A DNA stretch of 44,654 nt from Thermoplasmata archaeon (lineage in GTDB: Archaea > Thermoplasmatota > Thermoplasmata > Thermoplasmatales > Thermoplasmataceae): assembly GCA_021797295.1 (NCBI GenBank), contig JAKAAA010000001.1:1-44654 (forward strand), in the 5' to 3' direction. Both the position numbers and the translations under genes were made by a program. Position 1 is the stretch's first letter, and each line of letters opens with the position of its first letter. The notes beneath the pieces were generated by a model that was given only the letters and a program-made list of their open reading frames with translations, had not been told where the DNA came from and ran no database searches. This document shows, one piece after another, positions 1 to 8,120 of the stretch.

Positions 1-105
1 CGAGTCGAAGGGCGGCTATTCTTACTAACGGCCTCAAGGGTCAAGTTGCATAACAACCGCCTCCGATTCTCACAGCTATATCGTCATATAGCTGAGGCTA
101 AATAA
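1..105 (-). ncRNA. Candidate IS110 bridge RNA, 5' part (left copy, cut by window edge)
   Basis: Read on the minus strand, this stretch holds the 5' hairpin (94 to 73) and the first internal-loop domain (about 61 to 11). The second loop domain lies beyond the window. All 11 differences from the right copy fall at 16-51, inside the presumed guide loop. The outer GGCGG/CCGCC stem and the inner TTGAC/GTTAG stem (one more G-U pair) stay pairable. The assignment rests on architecture and comparison of two copies only. Confidence 0.45.
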
Positions 106-122
106 GGTTTTTCATGATTTCT
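1..122 (-). mobile_element. IS110-family element, 5' end only (left copy)
   Basis: These 122 bases are the reverse complement of 43892-44013 without any indel and with 11 substitutions. The element reads leftward, out of the window, so its transposase gene would lie before position 1. The copy carries the same 9-bp hairpin (73-81 with 86-94, loop 82-85) as the right copy. Homology stops at 122/123, taken as the element's outer end. The family is inferred from the transposase found next to the right copy. Confidence 0.8.
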
Positions 123-125
123 TAC

Positions 126-174
126 TTCAATAAGAGGTACCCTTTATAAATACACATAATATGTTACACGATCA
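126..174 (+). repeat. 49-bp dispersed repeat, copy A
   Basis: This block matches 12309-12357 in inverted orientation, with about 44 of 49 bases identical. The core around 141-166 (CCTTTATAAATACACATA) is perfectly conserved. It begins four bases from the end of the left IS110 copy, so the IS110 may have inserted at its edge. It has no coding potential. It could be the end of an older insertion sequence, a miniature element or a conserved regulatory or RNA sequence; the window does not decide. Confidence 0.7.
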
Positions 175-267
175 CAACATGGTTTCTACTTTAAATATTT
201 TAAATGCCGTTCTTACAATAAAAATATGGCTAGAAATAACAAAGCTTGTATAATTATAAAGATTATA

Positions 268-1971
268 TTATCTTTTTTCCTCTCTCAGAGCCTTTTTATC
301 TATTTTGCCTACCAATGTTAAGGGTAAACTGTCCCAGAATTCTATGATTTTTGGTATTTTATAAACGGAAAGCTTTTCCCTGCAATATTTCTTTACCTCT
401 TCTTCGGTAAGACTTTTATCTAAGGGAACTATAAATGCCTTTACAGTTTCCCCCCTATGCGCATGAGGAATTCCTATTACAGCACAGTCTGAGATTTTAG
501 GATTTTCATACAGGACCTCCTCTACCTCTCTTGGATATATGTTGTAACCTCCCGCTATGATAAGGTCTTTCTTTCTATCGACTATATAGAAATAACCATC
601 ATTATCCATTCTGGCTATATCACCTGTATGAAGCCACCCTTCTATAAGAGTTGATTTATTCTCTTCAGGCCTGTTCCAGTAACCCACCATAACCTGGGGG
701 CCTTTTATGAGCAATTCTCCCTCTTTTCCAGGCGGGAGCTCCGTAACACCATCATTTACATCGACTATTTTTTCATAAGTATCAGGGAGTGGTAAACCTA
801 TTGAACCCTGCCTTCTTTTGCTTTTATACTCTGATTGTAGAGGGGATATATTTGTAACCGGAGAACATTCACTTAATCCATAGCCTTCAACCAGTGTTCC
901 CCCTGTTATATCCTCAAATTTTTTCTGAATTTCCTGGGGTAGCGACATAGCACCTGAAATGCAGAGTTTAATGTTATCTATACCATATTTTTCAACTCTG
1001 GGATAATTAATAATACCGTGATACATGGTAGGTATCCCTGGAAATGCTGTGGGCTTCTTTTTCCTGATTGTTTTTAATATCATTTTCTGATTTCTGGGAT
1101 CCGGGATGATAATAAGTTCTGAACCCTGCAACAGTGGTGTCAGCATAGCCGTCATCATACCGTACACATGAAAATATGGAATAGATGCAAGATATGATAT
1201 TTCCTCCTTGAAATCTTCGGGGAACCATTCTATAAGCTGGTTTGCATTTGCAAGCAAATTTCTGTGGGTGAGAGTGGCTGCCTTTGGAATCCCGGTTGTT
1301 CCGCCTGTATACTGCAGGAGTGCAACACTACTGGAAGGATCAATTTTAGCATTCCCAGCAGTTGTTCCCGGAATTCCATGCTTATATCTTATAATTCCAC
1401 TTTCCTGCTGTATTTTAATATTATTTTCTTTATCTACCAGTTTAAACAGAAGGGCCTTACCAGGTGAAAGATAATCGTCTACTCCAACTATTATAACGTT
1501 GTCCAGCAGTACGGTCTTCAAAGGCATAACTTTCTTCAGTGAACTTGCCATTATAACAATATTTCTTGACCCGGAATCTTTGAGTTCATATTCTATTTCA
1601 GGGGTAGTATAAAGCGGATTCATCTGTACAACGGTGATGCCGAGTTTCGCAGCTGCCATGAAAAATACAACGTACTGGGGTAGGTTTGGAAGCATGAGCG
1701 TTAAACGTTCATCCTGATGAATACCGGTATTATTTAAAAATGCTGATGTTCGTTCAATTTCATTTTTCAGATCTCCATAACTGATTTTAGTTCCGATAAA
1801 ATCTATGGCAATATTATCACGGTACTTTTCTGCAGACATGCTAAAGGCCTCATATATACTGATATTAGGTATAATTATGTGCCTTTTAGTTTCAGGTGGG
1901 TAAGATTTCTCAACTAATTTATCGAATTCTTCTTCATTGTTTGAATATTCCACATTGCCATCTCCATTCAA
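268..1971 (-). CDS. Acyl-CoA synthetase (AMP-forming, medium/long-chain type)
   Basis: Predicted to activate a carboxylic acid, probably a fatty acid, to its CoA thioester through an acyl-adenylate. The P-loop YTGGTTGIPKAA is at residues 221-232, GYGLSE at 363-368, the hinge YIVDRKKDLIIAGGYNIYP at about 462-480, and the C-terminal catalytic lysine in LVGKIDKK near 557. The 567-residue length is normal for the FadD-like family. The start used is TTG at 1971. No ATG fits in frame before the conserved domain, and GTG at 1953 is an alternative. The gene stands alone between the left IS110 end and purC. The exact substrate cannot be read from sequence. Confidence 0.88.
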   Translation of the reverse strand: MNGDGNVEYSNNEEEFDKLVEKSYPPETKRHIIIPNISIYEAFSMSAEKYRDNIAIDFIGTKISYGDLKNEIERTSAFLNNTGIHQDERLTLMLPNLPQYVVFFMAAAKLGITVVQMNPLYTTPEIEYELKDSGSRNIVIMASSLKKVMPLKTVLLDNVIIVGVDDYLSPGKALLFKLVDKENNIKIQQESGIIRYKHGIPGTTAGNAKIDPSSSVALLQYTGGTTGIPKAATLTHRNLLANANQLIEWFPEDFKEEISYLASIPYFHVYGMMTAMLTPLLQGSELIIIPDPRNQKMILKTIRKKKPTAFPGIPTMYHGIINYPRVEKYGIDNIKLCISGAMSLPQEIQKKFEDITGGTLVEGYGLSECSPVTNISPLQSEYKSKRRQGSIGLPLPDTYEKIVDVNDGVTELPPGKEGELLIKGPQVMVGYWNRPEENKSTLIEGWLHTGDIARMDNDGYFYIVDRKKDLIIAGGYNIYPREVEEVLYENPKISDCAVIGIPHAHRGETVKAFIVPLDKSLTEEEVKKYCREKLSVYKIPKIIEFWDSLPLTLVGKIDKKALREEKR

Positions 1972-2172
1972 TTCTTGAAATTATATCCTATTAATCGAAT
2001 ATGAATTATAAACTTAATAAGTTATCTGTAAGTACAAAAATTTGTTGCTAATACAGGAATACGTACATAATTTTAACTTAAAGAGATATATTCAATCTCA
2101 TAGGTAGTGGCTTGTTTCTGGAATTAACCTATAGCAATACCCCCATGGCAGGATTGAGCCGATAGAAAATTA
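1972..2172. other. Intergenic region, acyl-CoA synthetase to purC
   Basis: About 200 AT-rich bases lie between the 5' end of the synthetase gene and the 3' end of purC. A GC-richer patch at 2127-2163 contains nested short complementary runs (CTAT/ATAG and CAAT/ATTG) that could form a weak hairpin after purC. No tRNA or open frame was recognised. Confidence 0.4.
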
Positions 2173-3057
2173 TTACCATTTCATACCGGTTATTTTTTCA
2201 TACATGTGCACGTAAAGATCTGAAACTCTTTTAATCATATTTTCAGGCAGGGGTCCTATATCAGGTTCCTTTTCATGCCTGTCCCTGGCATCAAAAAGTT
2301 TTTTATGGTAACCGGATTCACGGTAGTACTGCCTGACCATTTCCTTGCTGAGTTCATTTATCTGGCCATTATCATAATCGGCTTTATCCCAGAACCGGTC
2401 TTCATCAAGTGTCCCGAATGTATCGATAATAACAGGTGTTCTTCCGGTCCCGAGGGCGAATTCCTTCTTTCCGTCTGCATGCAAAAGCCCCCTGGATTCT
2501 ACAGCACTGTTAATGCGGCGGTCTATTCTGAAAATGATTTCCCGTATATCGTAAAGTTCACTGAGTTCAAGACCAGAAATTTCCAGTGCCTCTTTCATGT
2601 CAAGATACCTGTCAAATTTTTCAAATTTGGTAGATACCTCAAAAAATGGGTCCGGGAGCTGATCACTATACTCTGGCATATTCTTGAAACCCAGAGCATG
2701 ATAATTTATTTCTCCCGATTTAATTCTGTCGAATAATGATCCGGCAAGGTAATAACGGGTAATAAACTCTAGTGGAACCATGAAATTGGATAGAAATGGA
2801 TATCCGTAATCAAGCTGTTTATATTTTTTCACACGCATCTCACTGGGAGACAACAATTCTATAAGGTCTGTATCAATTCCCAGGGATGATACCATATTAT
2901 ACCAGTAGTTGGAGGTTCTGCACAGGGATTCACCCTTATGGGGTATAGCCGATGGAATGATTTTATCAAAAACAGATATTCTGTCTGAAAATTTGAAAAT
3001 TAAAGTATCGCCATCATCATAAACATCCTTAACTTTACCTTTACGTAACAGTTCCAT
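2173..3057 (-). CDS. purC: Phosphoribosylaminoimidazole-succinocarboxamide synthase
   Basis: SAICAR synthase joins CAIR and aspartate using ATP in purine synthesis. The N-terminus has the typical GKVKDVYD nucleotide-binding beginning. FSDRISVFD, the YYLAGSLFDRIK segment near residue 100, SRGLLHADGKKEF and the metal/ATP region VIIDTFGTLDEDRFW follow in family order. The length of 294 residues is slightly above the bacterial 240 and normal for this longer form. It starts with ATG at 3057 and has a TATA-like box 28 nt upstream. It stands apart from the other purine genes here (purE, purK, purD). Confidence 0.93.
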   Translation of the reverse strand: MELLRKGKVKDVYDDGDTLIFKFSDRISVFDKIIPSAIPHKGESLCRTSNYWYNMVSSLGIDTDLIELLSPSEMRVKKYKQLDYGYPFLSNFMVPLEFITRYYLAGSLFDRIKSGEINYHALGFKNMPEYSDQLPDPFFEVSTKFEKFDRYLDMKEALEISGLELSELYDIREIIFRIDRRINSAVESRGLLHADGKKEFALGTGRTPVIIDTFGTLDEDRFWDKADYDNGQINELSKEMVRQYYRESGYHKKLFDARDRHEKEPDIGPLPENMIKRVSDLYVHMYEKITGMKW

Positions 3058-3077
3058 ATCTGTAAATAGTTAATGTA

Positions 3078-3090
3078 GATATAATTTTAT
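3078..3090 (-). promoter_or_regulatory. TATA-like box of purC
   Basis: An AT-only block (AAAATTATATC on the minus strand) is centred about 28 nt before the purC ATG. That distance implies a leaderless or nearly leaderless transcript. Confidence 0.45.
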
Positions 3091-3146
3091 CCAATCCTGT
3101 GTTCTATAGAAAAAATATACAGTACTCGTCTACGGTTAAATTGCTT

Positions 3147-4562
3147 TTATTTTGATTTACCTGCTTCTCCCCGATTTTCCTTTCCCCTGAATGCAGATAA
3201 TATTATAGCAACAACGATTATTGCGAACGACATTATCAGAGCGGAACGAATTCCTATCATGAACTTTGCGGCAAGTGTGCCTACTATATCATGCAGGCCA
3301 AGAAATACTTCAAATGCAACATTTCTCGGAACGGTGAGTGAGGCAATGGTGATGGCAAGAACGTAGCTTATCAAAGTGCCTATATTCGCAAAGGTGCGCA
3401 GCATCCCTGAAGATAAGCCGTAGTAGCCCTGGGGTGCATTTGCCATGACCGCACTGTTATTGGCAGGATAGAAGAGAGATGAACCACTGCCACCCAGAAT
3501 TGAGGCTATTATGACAAAATATAAAGGAGTAGTAACGGAGAAGGTCGCATAGACAAGTATACCTGTAAGCATCAAAAATAATCCGGATGTGGCAGGAATC
3601 CTTGCACCTATCTTATCCGTGAGTCTACCGGCGAATGGTGCTATGCATGCGCCCAGTACATAGCCCGGAACAAGGAGTAATGAAGCAGCAAGCGGGCTCA
3701 ATCCTCTGATACCCTGAAGATACATTATGATTATAAAAATAACAGATAAATATCCCATACTCTCAAAAAACGAGGCAAAAAGCGAGAAGTTGAATATTCG
3801 GTTTGAAAAGATTTTCATATTTATAATAGGATTTTTAACTCTTTTTTCCACAGAAATAAATATTCCCAGTATGATAAGACCGGCCACTATTATAGTTATA
3901 TTGAAAGCATTGACGCCCACACCGGTTATATCAGCAGCTCCATATGTTGTAAGTGTCAGGGCAGCCAGTAATGATATCAAACCGGGTATATCAAAGTACG
4001 TCTTTGTTGTTTTTCCACTTTTTATATTCTTTATCCCCAGTACAGTCGCAATAATTCCTATTGGAATATTGATATAGAAAATATATTCCCATCCGATAAA
4101 AGTTGTAATTACACCACCGACCAGGATTCCAAGAGTCGCTCCCGTTGTATAGCCAATTGCAGTATATCCATAGGCCCTGCCGCGTTGATTGGGAGGATAA
4201 AGATCGGCTATCAGGGCACCACTATTGGCCTGCATGAGCGCCCCACCGAAAGCCTGCAATGCCCTGAATCCGATAAGTTCAATAATATTGAAAGAGGTTC
4301 CTGCCATGGCAGAACCAATGGTAAACACTATAAATCCCGAGTTGTATATTTTCGACCTTCCGAAGGAATCTCCGAATCTTCCGAGCTGTGTGGTCATAAC
4401 TGCTATTATGAGCAGATAAATGATAATGACCCAGATTGTTGTATCCAGATTTGAATGCAAATCCATGGTTATATCTGGTAATGCCAAAATCACAGCGGTA
4501 GTATCAATGCCGGTCATCATCAGACCGAGGACTATAACAAACAGTCCCACATTTCTATTCAT
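3147..4562 (-). CDS. MFS transporter, drug:H+ antiporter DHA2 (EmrB/QacA) type
   Basis: A 471-residue integral membrane protein with about 14 hydrophobic segments, the number typical of DHA2 exporters. The N-terminal segment contains DTTAVILALPDI, the family's D-T-T-I-V-N-V-ALP-like motif. The loop LGRFGDSFGRSKIYN matches MFS motif A (GxLxDRxGRk). It probably exports toxic compounds by proton antiport across the cytoplasmic membrane; the substrate is unknown. It starts at ATG 4562 with a TATA-like box 26 nt upstream and is transcribed divergently from the histidine phosphatase gene. Confidence 0.87.
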   Translation of the reverse strand: MNRNVGLFVIVLGLMMTGIDTTAVILALPDITMDLHSNLDTTIWVIIIYLLIIAVMTTQLGRFGDSFGRSKIYNSGFIVFTIGSAMAGTSFNIIELIGFRALQAFGGALMQANSGALIADLYPPNQRGRAYGYTAIGYTTGATLGILVGGVITTFIGWEYIFYINIPIGIIATVLGIKNIKSGKTTKTYFDIPGLISLLAALTLTTYGAADITGVGVNAFNITIIVAGLIILGIFISVEKRVKNPIINMKIFSNRIFNFSLFASFFESMGYLSVIFIIIMYLQGIRGLSPLAASLLLVPGYVLGACIAPFAGRLTDKIGARIPATSGLFLMLTGILVYATFSVTTPLYFVIIASILGGSGSSLFYPANNSAVMANAPQGYYGLSSGMLRTFANIGTLISYVLAITIASLTVPRNVAFEVFLGLHDIVGTLAAKFMIGIRSALIMSFAIIVVAIILSAFRGKENRGEAGKSK

Positions 4563-4581
4563 TTGTTTATTATCATATACA

Positions 4582-4592
4582 TATATTTAAGA
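4582..4592 (-). promoter_or_regulatory. TATA-like box of the MFS gene
   Basis: CTTAAATATATG on the minus strand is centred about 26 nt before the ATG at 4562, in the 113-bp divergent intergenic region. Confidence 0.42.
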
Positions 4593-4642
4593 ATTATTTA
4601 GTCCTGAAGTTTTTTTTCCTATAGAAAAATTGAGAAGTATCT

Positions 4643-4655
4643 AAAATATTATTTA
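4643..4655 (+). promoter_or_regulatory. TATA-like box of the histidine phosphatase gene
   Basis: AAAATATTATTTA is centred 27 nt before the ATG at 4676. There is no Shine-Dalgarno, which fits a leaderless transcript. Confidence 0.45.
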
Positions 4656-4675
4656 GTAAGGTCCAATACTGTGCT

Positions 4676-5287
4676 ATGTTGCTTTATTTTGTAAGGCACG
4701 GGGAAACTTACAACAATGTTGAGGCTGTATTTCCCCGGGATAACACAGAACTTACCGAAAAGGGCAAGGAAGAAGCTTTTGAAACCGGTAAATATCTGAA
4801 AAAAATTAAATTCGATGCTGTTTTCAGCAGTCCCATTCAGCGGGTAAAGGACACACTGAAAATAATGGGATATAAGGAATACACCACAAATCCCTTATTA
4901 CGGGACGTTGGTACAGGTGATCTGGAAGGCAAAAAAATGTCAGAAATAACGGCAAAAGATCCTCAATGGTACGAAACATTCCAGGATGGAGTTGCCAATA
5001 AATATAATGTCGAGAAATTTTCCAGTGTTAAGAAAAGACTAATAGAGTTCACCTCATCTATATCTGATCACGATTACAAAACCGTGTTAATAGCCACCCA
5101 TCTGGAACCTATCAGGGCCATGTTTTCCATAGCAACGCTTACTGAAGGCTTTCCGCTGACAAAACTGGAAATCGGAAACTGCTCCATATCGATCTTTTCA
5201 CTTTACGGAAATGTAATAGAAATGAAAGGTTTCAACTGGTATCCTCTCAATAGTTATAACGATTCAAAAAATAAATCTTTCAATTAA
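4676..5287 (+). CDS. Histidine phosphatase superfamily protein (phosphoglycerate mutase-like)
   Basis: A soluble protein of 203 residues that should form a phosphohistidine intermediate. The RHGET motif is at residues 7-11, with catalytic His8. A second conserved arginine follows in SSPIQR (about 56), and the second catalytic histidine is in ATHLEP (His142). The fold covers cofactor-dependent phosphoglycerate mutases, CobC/ribazole phosphatases and nonspecific phosphatases, and the sequence does not separate these. It is monocistronic and divergent from the exporter gene. Confidence 0.85.
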   Translation: MLLYFVRHGETYNNVEAVFPRDNTELTEKGKEEAFETGKYLKKIKFDAVFSSPIQRVKDTLKIMGYKEYTTNPLLRDVGTGDLEGKKMSEITAKDPQWYETFQDGVANKYNVEKFSSVKKRLIEFTSSISDHDYKTVLIATHLEPIRAMFSIATLTEGFPLTKLEIGNCSISIFSLYGNVIEMKGFNWYPLNSYNDSKNKSFN

Positions 5288-5400
5288 ATAATTCCTTTTA
5301 TTTATTAATTGACTTATGGAAAACACAGAAATATTATAGAATTAATATAATAAATCAGTATTAACAGTATTAACCACCTGGAATATTAACCGGTCAAGTT

Positions 5401-6310
5401 TCATATTATATTGATTTTTTTATATAATATTGCGTACTTTGAATAATCATCCGGGAATACAGTAACCGTACTTCCATATCCTACAGAAGACTTTAATGAT
5501 GCTATATAATTAGCACCCGACGAGGGGCCGACAAAGTAAATTATACTTGGCCTGGAGTTCCCTGACTCCACTATAGGCTTCTTCATCGGTTATTGTGATA
5601 ATTTCATCAATATAATTTCTGTACTCATCAATTAAAAACCGGTGAGTGGATTTGAATGGATTCCGCAGTCCTGGTATGTACGAACCCTCTGCAGGCATTA
5701 CACCCGTAACAGTTATATTCCCTCTTTCTTTAAAAAATCTTGACAGTCCTGCAATTGTTCCGCCGGTACCTATGCCGATAACAAGATGGTTGAGGTGCGG
5801 AATTTTTTCGGCTATTTCCGGGCCGGAACCGTAGTAATGGGCATTAGCGTTCATTTCATTTTCATGCTGGGACGGCCTGAAATACCTGTCAGGATATTCA
5901 GCTACCTTCTGCTCAACATAAGTAATAGAATTATCAGTACTGTTACCTAGTGTTAGAATTACGGTTGCACCGTAACTTTCCAGTGTTTTTACCGTAGCTT
6001 CTGGTACTGATTCCGGCACAACTATTTCACTATTAAATCCCAGAAGATGGGATATCCCGGCTAATGCAATTCCCGTATTGCCCGAGGATGCCTCTATCAC
6101 AGTCATATTTTTTTTCAGTTTCCCCGTTTTTAATGCATAATCCAGCATGAAAAATGCAGCACGATCCTTTATGGATTTGAATCTATTATAATACTCCAGT
6201 TTGGAATAAATTCCTGAAAACCCGATCCTGAAGAGGGGTGTATTGCCTATACCAATTTTATTTGAATCTTTTGCAATTTCATTTAACAATGACATGTCTG
6301 TTAATTGCAT
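5401..6310 (-). pseudogene. Cysteine synthase family PLP enzyme, frameshifted
   Basis: The main frame (6310 to 5510) encodes 266 residues of a fold-type II beta-replacing enzyme: the PLP lysine in FKSIKDRA near residue 47, phosphate loop ASSGNTGIA, and GIGTGGTIAG. At about 5530 the frame changes. The expected LLCGPSSGANYIAS continues in the next frame and runs to 5401. Removing one base (the C at 5530 on the coding strand) gives a continuous product of about 302 residues, the normal family length. It may be a recent mutation, a sequencing error or recoding. The substrate (O-acetylserine, O-phosphoserine or another) cannot be fixed from this sequence. Confidence 0.82.
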
Positions 6311-6430
6311 TGATTATAATTAAGATTTACTCCTGGGATTTGTACATAATATAAGAATTTTTTTTATTATATGTTTATGAGGTCTAATACAGAAATTTAT
6401 CAAAATATAAGATTAAATAATTTCCTGAAC

Positions 6431-7564
6431 TTACTTTCTATCATCCATTTTTACAAAATCCCGCTTATCCGGACCGGTATAAACTGCCCTTGGTCTGATC
6501 AATCTTTCTTCTTCCTCTACGTATTCTGTTATATGAGCTAACCACCCGAGGACCCTGGAAAAGCCGAATAATGTGGTAAACATGTAAATAGGGAAACCGA
6601 TTTCATTGAACACAATTCCGGAATAGTAATCTGTGTTTGGGTAAATGCCCTTTGCACCGAATTCTTTTACACCGAGATCTTCCAGTTTTTTGGCAATTTC
6701 AAAGTATTTTTTCTGTTCCTCATTCTGATCAAGCTCCGTGGCAAGCCTCTTAAAAATTTTCATTCTAGGATCATATGTCCTGTACACCCTGTGCCCGAAC
6801 CCCATGAGCCTTTTTTTGCCATCCAATATATTTGTTTTAAACCAATTATCAACGTTGCCAGGTGTTCCTATATCAAGAAGCTGTTTATATGCAGCCTCGG
6901 CAGCTCCACCATGAAGCGGCCCCTTTAGTGCTGCAGTTGCCGCAGTTATGCATGAATACATATCTGAAAGCGTTGAGGATGCCACCAGCGCTGCTGTAGT
7001 AGATGCGGGTACCTCATGATCAACATAAATAACCAATGCAGCATTCATGGCTTTTATTCTTTTTTCATCTGACTTTCCGAAGCAGTTCATCAGGAATGCC
7101 TCAGCATAATCATACTTTGGATCAGGATTCTGTAGCTTCATTCCCATCTTATGCCTGTAAATATTGGAAATAATCCCGAGATTTTCTCCTAATATAACAG
7201 GAACCTGTTTACTATCATTTTCCTTGCCCCATTTATAATCTCCCGATGATAAAGATGCAAATGCAGTTTCCATCATGGTGAGCGTATCTGCATCCCTCGG
7301 AAGAACAGAAATGAGATCAAGAACATGGTCTGGGAGTGTATAATGCTCCTTTATTGCGGCCTTGAACTCATCAAGCTGTTTTTTATCAGGTAGTTCACCA
7401 CGTGTCATCAAATAGCAGACCTCCTCAAAATCAGTATGATCCACCAAATCGTTGACATCGTAACCACGGTACCTAAGTACCCCTGCATTGCCATCTATAT
7501 ATGTTAATCCGGTATATTTTATAAATACATCCTCGAGTCCCAAACTTACTGCCATTTTAATCAC
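6431..7564 (-). CDS. gltA: Citrate synthase
   Basis: Condenses acetyl-CoA with oxaloacetate at the entry to the citric acid cycle. The 377-residue length suits the dimeric archaeal type. Active-site residues are visible: His218 in GPLHGGAAEA, His258 in MGFGHRVYRTYDPR, Asp312 in YPNTDYYSG, and the family VDHE at 182-185. It starts at ATG 7564, overlapping the end of the upstream CBS gene by eight bases, so the two are co-transcribed. A second in-frame ATG (7555) is possible. 2-Methylcitrate synthase is a related alternative. Confidence 0.94.
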   Translation of the reverse strand: MIKMAVSLGLEDVFIKYTGLTYIDGNAGVLRYRGYDVNDLVDHTDFEEVCYLMTRGELPDKKQLDEFKAAIKEHYTLPDHVLDLISVLPRDADTLTMMETAFASLSSGDYKWGKENDSKQVPVILGENLGIISNIYRHKMGMKLQNPDPKYDYAEAFLMNCFGKSDEKRIKAMNAALVIYVDHEVPASTTAALVASSTLSDMYSCITAATAALKGPLHGGAAEAAYKQLLDIGTPGNVDNWFKTNILDGKKRLMGFGHRVYRTYDPRMKIFKRLATELDQNEEQKKYFEIAKKLEDLGVKEFGAKGIYPNTDYYSGIVFNEIGFPIYMFTTLFGFSRVLGWLAHITEYVEEEERLIRPRAVYTGPDKRDFVKMDDRK

Positions 7565-7982
7565 TTCCGAACCAATCTGAATTCTTTACATTTGCAAGTT
7601 CTTTCAATGTCTGACTTTCCCTCATTAAATCCCTGGTAGATAAAATTCCGGAAACATTTCCACTATCAGACTTAACAATAAGGTGCCTTATGTTATGCTT
7701 GCTCATTAGTACAGCTGCCTTGGTAATTGAATTGTCCTCATGAATGAATATGAGGTTTTCTCTTGTGGCTATGTTCCCCAGAGAGGTGTTCAGTGATTTT
7801 CCATCGGCAATTGCCTTAATAATATTCCTTTCTGTTATAATTCCGGTCAGGGAGGAAGGTTCTCCGAGCAGTATAGACCCCTTATTTGCCTCTGACATTT
7901 TTTTAGTACCTTCATATACGGTTGCCTTTTCATCCATATATATAGGCTGCCTCTGCATGATATTTTTGATTTCTAAAGTCAT
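7557..7982 (-). CDS. CBS-domain pair protein
   Basis: A 141-residue protein made of two CBS motifs: residues about 7-60 (IMQRQPIYMDEKATVYEG through GIITERNIIKAI) and 70-125 (HNIRHLIVKSDSGNVSGILSTRDL, quoted here in part). Each shows the D/E-R-D/N-I/L signature at its end. Such modules bind adenine nucleotides and regulate a partner. The gene overlaps citrate synthase by eight bases, so a role in sensing energy state next to the citric acid cycle entry is a reasonable inference. No catalytic domain is attached. An AT-rich box at about 8001-8012 could be its promoter. Confidence 0.87.
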   Translation of the reverse strand: MTLEIKNIMQRQPIYMDEKATVYEGTKKMSEANKGSILLGEPSSLTGIITERNIIKAIADGKSLNTSLGNIATRENLIFIHEDNSITKAAVLMSKHNIRHLIVKSDSGNVSGILSTRDLMRESQTLKELANVKNSDWFGSD

Positions 7983-8120
7983 GTATTTAATATAGTACGA
8001 TTTAATTTAAAGATTATGTTCGGGAAGAATGCCCCTTTACCTAAAAATATTCTACGTTAAAATCGTCAATTAATGAATATTCCATAAACCAAAACTATTA
8101 TGTAATTTATAAATATTCTA

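Noticed and set aside
2100..2172. tRNA-like or structured RNA fragment after purC
   Set aside because: A T-arm-like GGCTCAATCC appears on the minus strand, but no acceptor stem, D-arm or anticodon arm can be assembled. Only short nested complementarities remain.
5510..5586. Programmed frameshift in the cysteine synthase gene
   Set aside because: No slippery heptamer or strong downstream structure was seen at the shift. Mutation or sequencing error is simpler.
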